Source of the DNA: Sitta carolinensis
Lineage: Eukaryota > Chordata > Aves > Passeriformes > Sittidae
Reading direction: 5' to 3'
Assembly: GCA_032173965.1 (NCBI GenBank)
Contig: CM063292.1
Coordinates: forward strand, 3,548,001 to 3,612,000
DNA: 64,000 nt
Shown here: positions 56,851-64,000 of the stretch, piece after piece
Numbering within the stretch: position 1 is the stretch's first letter
Layout: every line of letters starts with the position of its first letter
Position numbers and translations under genes: made by a program
The notes under the pieces: generated by a model
Told to the model about the DNA's origin: nothing
Databases searched by the model: none
The model's input: the letters and a program-made list of their open reading frames with translations, nothing else

Positions 56851-59800
56851 CTGCCTCCTTCTGCAGAAGTGTTAACAGAAAATCTCTTTGATGCCACTAT
56901 ATCTTTATTAAGTTTCACTGAAAATAGCTAATAGAGCCCTAAGTTGTTGGGGGAACAAAGAGGCAGTGAATTCATAAACCTCGTTTCCTTACTAAACCAA
57001 AAGGAAAGAGATAACATGCTGTATTAGATTAAAAAATGACACCAGAACATGAGAATTTCACCTGTTGACAGCAATGCTTGATGATAACATGTATTTTAAG
57101 AAGTGCCTTTCAGTCGATTTCCTTGAGGGAGTTTGTTATCCTTGCTCAAAGTTATAATGTTAAGCTGTGGTATCCCAATAACTTCTTAGAGAGCAGCCTC
57201 TAATTAAATGAGCTGAAAATCCTTCATTGAAAGGAGGATAAATAGAGGGATCAAAAAGAAGAAATCTTTTGTTTAAACAGAGATCACAATCATCCAGCAG
57301 GTACAGTAGAAATATTCAGGCACTTGTTACAGCTGGGCACAGATTTGTTTGAAGTCATGTTCGCAGCTCCCTCTAGGAAATGAAAATATTCCTTCTATTA
57401 ACTCCTCGTGTGCTGCACCTTTATAAATAAACAGGGATTGATGTTTTAAATTTTATTCTTATTACAAAAATTCTGCAGACTTCTAGAGACAAGCATGCTA
57501 TTAATGTACAAACATATTCACACCCTTACACTTAATTAATTGTCAGTGAAACCCCTCTGTATTAATAGGGGTGGGAAAAGCCAGAGTGTTACTGCTTGTA
57601 AAATATTCAGAGATCTTCAAATCTGCTTTCCTACAAGTTTTGCCAGACAAATCCACACCCACCCTCTGATGAGTGAAGCTCCCAGGAACATCAGCAGTGC
57701 TCTTCTCTGTCAGACTCCCTACAAGCTGTCAGGTTTTGTACACTGTGCCTGTCATGTTTCCCCATTTCAATTCCCATTTATCCTCTCATCTCCAGGTAAA
57801 AATAAACAGGATACGTGTCCTGCTCACGTCATCTTTTCTTAGAGCAGGTGGAATGCTAGCACCTAATGAAAATATCTTCAGGCAGTTTGTTGGGGATTTC
57901 CCCCACCCTGTTTTTGTGTCTGGTCTCTCTTAGTTCCCTTTTTAGCATCATTTTTTTCAGGGTTATCTCCTTGGCCTCAAAATAAGTCAGGAAAGCAAAT
58001 TTTAATGCTCGGGAACCAGGGCAGATCCCTGCACGGCTTTGCCACTTGATCCCTTCATTTCCTTAAGGAGAAAAAAAGAAAGGAGGCACATTTAGACAAC
58101 CCAAGCCCATCCACAGCTCTGATCCACGGGCTCTGATGTGTCTGAAAACTCAAGATCATGGATGAGAGAACCCTGAGGAGCCTGTGCCAGTCAGAAGGAA
58201 AACACGAGCAGGAGGGGAAGTGAACGAGCCTGGAGGAGGAGGCAGCCAGACCACAAAGCAGTTTTAGGGTCCCTACGAGTATTTCTGGGAAATTCTTTGT
58301 CACCAGACGACCCGTGGGTATTCCAGCTGGTAAGGATTGCTGCTTAAAGCCCCAGAAATACTTCACACCAAGAACTCTGCAGGGATTCTGTGTGGGGTCA
58401 CTGCTGGCTGGAAATGAAAACAAGGCAAGGACAGGCAGCGCAAAACTCACTGCTTTAGGTGAAGCTGCAGTTCCCCTTTCCTGTGAAATATTCAAAGTTT
58501 TCAACTAGAGATGACAGGGCACTCCTCCTCTCCTACACTCCCGAATGCACAGCTCCCAGTGGAAATATTCATTTTTGAGATCACGCTTGAAAAATGCTAT
58601 TTTCCCTTCTAACTGGTTCTTGCAGTGGATGTTCCCTCAAAAGCAAGGCTCTCCCAAGCTGACACAGACTCTGGGTCATTTCTTGGCAGATTTCAGAATG
58701 GAGGGGACCCACAACCAGATCACTTCTTGATCAAATACTGTCTTTGATAAAGGACATTAACAGTAAATAAAACAAAACCAACAGGGAACAATGCCCCATT
58801 GCTTGCATTACCCTGAAGTTCATTCTTTTGTGCAAAAGATTTAAAATCATGCTGAATGCTATTTTTGCCTTAAATATAATCAAGGAGAATGAGAAACTAA
58901 TATTCTCAAATTGCAATTATGAAAGAAAATATGTAACATTTGAGGTGCTTCATTTAGAGAACACTCCAGGTTAATTATATGATTTTTCTAATGAAGATAT
59001 TTTCATGAATACTTAGGATTGTTGCATTCATCTCATTTGGTAGTGAATAGATTGACACGCAGTTGATTTCAGCATCTCATTAAAAGAGCTGCAGAATAAA
59101 TGCTGAAACTCATTCAAGTGAATTGAGAATGCTAGTTCCCATTATGCTGCCTCCCAAGTTTAATTAATAAGTTGTATTGGTACAATTAATCATAGTCAGA
59201 TGGTTATGAAAAGTGAGTTTTTATGATCCCAGTGTTTTCTAAAGGCACACAGTGGTACATCTGCATTGCCCAGGGCCACGTGCAGGAACCCCAGCAATAT
59301 TTACAATAATATCTCATACCTGGCAGACTGTGGAGCTCTTTATGCTGCATTAATGCTTTATTTAGTGCCCACTTTGATGACATCATGTGGTGCAGTGGGA
59401 AGCTGCGTGTAAACCAGGCAGGACTGGGGGCTCAGGTTCATCTCCTGCCAGAGCAGCATCACAACAAACTGGAGGATTCAGGGGTAGGATAATGGCATTT
59501 TGCTGTTGCTGGATTTGCCCACGTGAGCAGAGGAACCAAAGCTCCTCATCAGTGGTGCTGCTCGTGTGGTCCAGGGCACAGGGATGTGCAGGTGGGGAGA
59601 AGAGCTCAGCACCACCTCTGCCTGGCCTGGGCACACAGAACCTTCACAGGCAATTCCCGAAATTTCAATTAACCCAGCTCAAAAGAGCCCGGAGTGCTCG
59701 CAGGGAGCAGGAAACTTGCGTGGAGGAGCCTGTGCTGGAGGGAAGCTGGAGCTGTGCCCACCTGGGGGCTGTGTCCTGCTGCTCTCTGCGTGCAGGGGGA

Positions 59801-59930
59801 AGCAGGGAATTCACACCCTGCTCCCAAAAACCCGCCATGCCAGGCACATCCCCCAGCGCTGCCAAGCTAAACCCAGCCTAACCAAAACCCAGCTCTGCTC
59901 TGTTCCTCACCTGCGCAGCTCCTCCCCCAC
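56851..59930. other. Non-coding, no gene seen
   Basis: AT-rich with short frames. The 164- and 135-codon + strand frames at 59387-59973 overlap each other and run to the edge of or into the LTR at 59931, so I treat them as chance. Confidence 0.5.
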
Positions 59931-60192
59931 TGATATGTGTCGCCCTAGGTTTCTACAGCTTTCTGATGTTTGAAGTTTTGTAGTACACTTCTTCATAGTT
60001 TGCAACATAAAAATAGTTTACACATTCTTTTCTGATAAAAAGACATTTGATAGACTTCTACTGTGACCAGTGTAGTCGGAGAAATAGCGACCTTATTCTC
60101 CAATCCCTGGTCATTGTCCGAAATCTGCATATGTCGAAGTCAAGAAATAAACGCCCTTCTTTGTACTCTGACACTTAACTGTGTAAGTGGCA
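59931..60192 (+). mobile_element. Probable short solo LTR
   Basis: The stretch begins TGATATGTGTCGCCC and ends AAGTGGCA (TG...CA). It has an AT-rich 5' half, a CG-containing middle unlike its flanks (GTAGTCGGAGAAATAGCGAC) and AAGAAATAAACGCCC as a poly(A) signal about 45 bp from the end, followed by CTTCTTTGTACTCTG. This is the layout of a compact alpha/beta-type retroviral LTR. Target-site duplications are not obvious. Confidence 0.55.
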
Positions 60193-63100
60193 TCCTTTCC
60201 ATGTCCTCTAACAGCACAAATGGGTGTCACAGCCCCGAGGGTGGTGACAGCCCTCTGGAATGCAGCTTTCCCTGAGAGCCAGCGCCTTCCCAGGGCTGCG
60301 GCAGGAAAATCTGGCTGTCACTCTCAATCGAGGGCTTATTCCTTAACTGTAAAACAAGTGACCTCCCTCTGACCTGCTAAAAAAGCATTTGCTTTCCTCC
60401 TTTACCTGGTCATTCTGCGGCTTTCTAACCCTCCGTGCTTTATGGGGCATTAAAACGGAGCCTGCTTTTGGCACTGCATCTGAAATTTTAAGGTCTTTTT
60501 GCTGGTAATAAATCAAGGGCCTGATCTAAAAGCCAGCGATGTCAATAGGAAGAATCCCATTTTTCCATTTCAGTGGGCTTCAGATCATAATTTTGGTTTA
60601 CCAGCAGGTTTTCAATCCTTTCCATGTGCCCTTTTGTCACAGTTCTGCATCACTGAGGGACTTGCATCCTGAGGAAAGAACATTATCACATTCAAAAGGG
60701 AAAGTTTGTTGTTTTCTTTCTTTCTTCCAAGAGTTAAAACTCCCCGAGAAACACTATTGAGAGGGATTATTTCAATTCCCTTCCTCTTCTATTCCCAATT
60801 ACTGTCGAGATATTAAATAACACCAAACTGCAGGTTTATGAAAGATAATTTGCTTCCATTGGATTCTCGCTGGTTGAATTCAAAGTGTCTCGATTTTGCA
60901 CGAACCTTTACCTGCACAAAACACCACCAAGGTTTTGTTTCTCCACCAGAGTGATACCAGGTTTTCTAATAACATCCCTTGAACTGATGTAGTTTGTTCC
61001 TCATTTCACAAGTGCCATAATTTGGGAGCTTCTGGTCCTGTAATTCCTTGAAGGCTGAGCTGCTAACAATGTGTTGTTTTGACAAGCTATTTATTTTAGA
61101 GTGGACTTGGAACTGCAAGCTGAAATTATTATCTGATTATGATTTCTGTTTGAAGCTTAGGTCAAATTAAATTTAACACCACTGTGATTTATTTCTGGAT
61201 GCCTTTGTGCCATGTGTGTTTGTATTATTTCTACTAAATTTTTTGGTAATTAAAAATATATCTACTTTTAATAAATCAAAATATAATGGGTAACTTTTCA
61301 TTGTGGTCAGATATGACTTGATAAATATACAAATATTATTCATTTTTGCCTCAGAACTGACTAAGGAAAAAAAATGGAATCTACAGAAGAGCTGTTGGTT
61401 TTGTAATTGTGAAATAAAAAAGCTACACAGGAAAAATGTTGATTCTTCCAGGCAAAACTTTAAAGAGGAGAAAGAGAAGAAAAAAATCCCTCCCGCTCCT
61501 CTCCCTGCATTGCTTTTGCAACCTTTTAAAAATAAATGTCTGCTTTAAAGTTGTTAGTTTATAATTTAATTTCCCATGATCAGATTTGCTCCTTGGACAA
61601 AGGTTTAGGTATTTCACACTCAGTTGTACTGAGGGTCAGGCACGAATATTTTGGGTAACTTTAATACTCCCCAAAGATCTGGCTGGGGGAGAAGTCCTTG
61701 GCTCAAATATCCCAACCAGATTTTTAGTTTCAGTGTTCATTCACAGGAGATTTTGGGTGGAACATTAAGGAGAGGGTTGAGGAAGCAGAAGACAACAATA
61801 ATATAATATTGTATTAATAATAATACTATTAATATTAATTCATATTATTCATATTAATAATAATAATATGAATCATAGTTCAAACAACTAAACATTTTTT
61901 AAAAATCCTAAAACCACAGGCAGGATCAATGAGCTCTTGTGAGAGTTTTAAGACACAAACCTTCTGCAGAAAACATGAAACTCAGGTTTGCTTAGGCACA
62001 CTTTCAGATACACAGAATATGAACACTTTGGCAACCTCACAGCCTGCTTTAAATATTTTTCACCCACAGGAGGGGAACTTGACCCTTCCAAGTTGATGGT
62101 GCTGCCTCATGGCAGAAATGCTGTTTCTCCTCCCTAATAAAGGCAGCAGAGCAAACGCAGCTCTGACTGCTCCTTCTCTATTTCAGAGGTGCTGGTGAGC
62201 TGGGCTGCACAGAGCAATTCCAGAAACTCCACCAAGGGCAGGAAGCCCTCCCCAAATGATAAAAAACTGAGAATTTACTTTCTGCAGCAGCTCCTGCAGG
62301 TCATTTATGCTAAAGTCCATTCCAAGCCATTAGTCCACGAGAGGAGACCTCCATTTCTGGGAAGCTCCATTAAAAATAATAATAAAAAGTGATAGTTTTG
62401 TGATGGCTCTCCACGTTAATTGGCTGACGTGGAAAAGGATGTGCAATCAAACCACATCACAGCACGATGATTTCTTAATTAAACAATAAATTAACAGTGT
62501 GGGGATCAATACTCAATTCCATTTGAAAATGCCAGATGGGTCCAAATTTGGAAAAGGTCACCTGTGCTGTAGATTAGCTCTCCTGAAATAGCCAGCACGA
62601 GAAGATGCAGTGCAGCCTCTTAATTTGGATCATATTTTGAAAAATGCGGGTAATTACTTATTTTTGGTGTGAGGAAGTTAATACAAAGATTATTGAAAGG
62701 CTGCAAATTTCTCAACAGCTTGAAAAATGTGAACTGAGTGGTGCAAGACCGATGCTAAATTTAAAGGGAACATTTAAAGCTGGCTGGGCAGGAGTGGGAG
62801 AGGAGTGAGGTGTGTGCACTTTTGTTCTCATCCTCTTTAGAAGAACCATCCATGCAATTTCAAGCTCTGCAGAATTTCCTCCTCCCAGAAATAAACAGCC
62901 AAAACCCAAGCTTGTCTATTTAAGCAAAAGAACAACCTTGTAGGAAAACGGCAGGGAGGAAGCTGAGTAAAATTCTAAATCAACATCACCACAAGTGATC
63001 AGGCTGCCTGATTTTTACAAATATCGAGATGGAGACAGCAATTCTCTGTTTGATACATTGTATTTTACTACATACATAAAATGACAAGGGAAACCCAAAA

Positions 63101-64000
63101 CATCCACCCCAAGTTCCCAAGGCTGGATTCCAGTCCCTTGGAAGAGAGGGAGGTTCCTGTATCAGGCATTGCTGAGTTTAACTCAGGGTTCTTCCCCTAC
63201 TTATCGTATTAAAAGGCTAATTTCTCTAAGCTTCTTACATATATCAGTAAAATTAGGCAGCACTAATCTCCCTGCCTTTCCCCATTCTCCCAACTTTTCC
63301 CTGCTAAGGTCTCGTGTTCCTTAAGCCTCGTGGATTACAGAGAAGAAAGAGGATCTCATCCTCTGAAAAATTCCTGATCAGAACTGACAGGAGAAGAGAT
63401 CCCTAATTATTTTAAGCAGCTGGATTAAAGGGAGCCCACTCCAGGATGCTGGCAGACTTCTGAACCTCAGGCTAAGCTGGGAGGGTTTAACTTCCTCGTA
63501 GGAAGGACCTTGCTCAGAATCACTTGAGATCCCTTCTGCTGTTGATGAAGAAGACATGGTATTACCCAGCAGAGATTAATAAAGGGAATGATTGGAAATG
63601 GGCACCTTGGAGAGGATCTCTTGTGCTCCCTCAAGCCAGAAGCACAGCTTCCTCCTCTCAGCTGTTCCCTGGAAATGAGTGTGGAGATCCAGCAGGCAAT
63701 AACCTGTCCCTACAGACACTCAGGGAGGCTTCAGGCTGGCTTCTTTCCTCAGAATGAATGAGTGACTTAGCAACAGCTCCATCATTAATAGCCTGGCAGC
63801 TGCATGTCCTAATTAATCTAATATTTTGTAGTCTATTAAGTATCTGATGCAGTGTTGAGAGGAGAGTGCCAGGAAGGATGCTGAGCAAACCCAGAATGAG
63901 AGGCTTTTTCCCTGCTCTTGACAAAGCAAGCCCTGTCCTTCAGCACATGAGAAGATTGATTTCACACAGCAGCTGATGCCCTTGGTTTGTTTCTTTTTTC
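60193..64000. other. Non-coding, no gene seen; AT-rich palindromic patch at 61795-61875
   Basis: No coding region was recognised to the window end. At 61795-61875 AAT/ATT triplets form inverted repeats (ATTCATATTATT against AATAATATGAAT) that could extrude as a cruciform. The rest is AT-rich, unique-looking sequence. Confidence 0.5.

Noticed and set aside
26641..64000. Expected MLYCD downstream of HSBP1
   Set aside because: No malonyl-CoA decarboxylase-like exon was recognised; the gene probably lies beyond the window.

Overview
This 64 kb window is vertebrate nuclear DNA, almost certainly from a bird and probably a passerine. It contains AT-rich, gene-poor sequence, several CR1 retrotransposon 3' ends, an ERVK-type pol fragment, endogenous-retrovirus LTRs, a tRNA-Ile-headed SINE with a CR1-like tail (the pattern of the zebra-finch SINE family TguSINE1), and an ancient MIR-type SINE relic. 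There are no bacterial features. Apart from one spliced gene, the short open frames are chance ORFs or by-products of repeats.

The one gene identified with confidence is HSBP1 (heat shock factor binding protein 1) on the + strand. It has a CpG-rich promoter with a ZNF143-type motif, ETS motifs and a strong Kozak start (about 22580-22800). Its three coding exons are 22748-22790, 24339-24405 and 24968-25086, and a likely long 3' UTR reaches about 26640. Intron 1 carries a 39-bp minisatellite of about 29 copies. Intron 2 is a textbook U12-type AT-AC intron with a CR1 insertion ending just upstream of its branch site. Exon 1 is 2 nt short of the length needed to keep frame, which is either a sequence error in difficult GC-rich DNA or a real lesion.

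Upstream (1-22.4 kb) is non-coding sequence with scattered CR1, SINE, LTR and microsatellite pieces. A possible + strand 3' UTR end near 220-300 would fit CDH13, which precedes HSBP1 in other amniotes, but no cadherin exon was recognised. Downstream (26.6-64 kb) I found no certain gene. A two-exon candidate 3' end of a minus-strand transcript lies at 30865-31301. The rest holds further tandem arrays: a pentamer-built GGAAT/GGGCT array (33.1-34.4 kb), a roughly 32-bp VNTR (37.2-37.9 kb) and a 21-bp array with AATAAA in nearly every unit (46.0-46.3 kb). It also holds LTRs at 32.1-32.6, 49.2-49.7, 50.9-51.5 and 59.9-60.2 kb, and the ERVK relic at 40.8-41.2 kb.

All family assignments are by eye from remembered consensus patterns; no alignment or database search was run.
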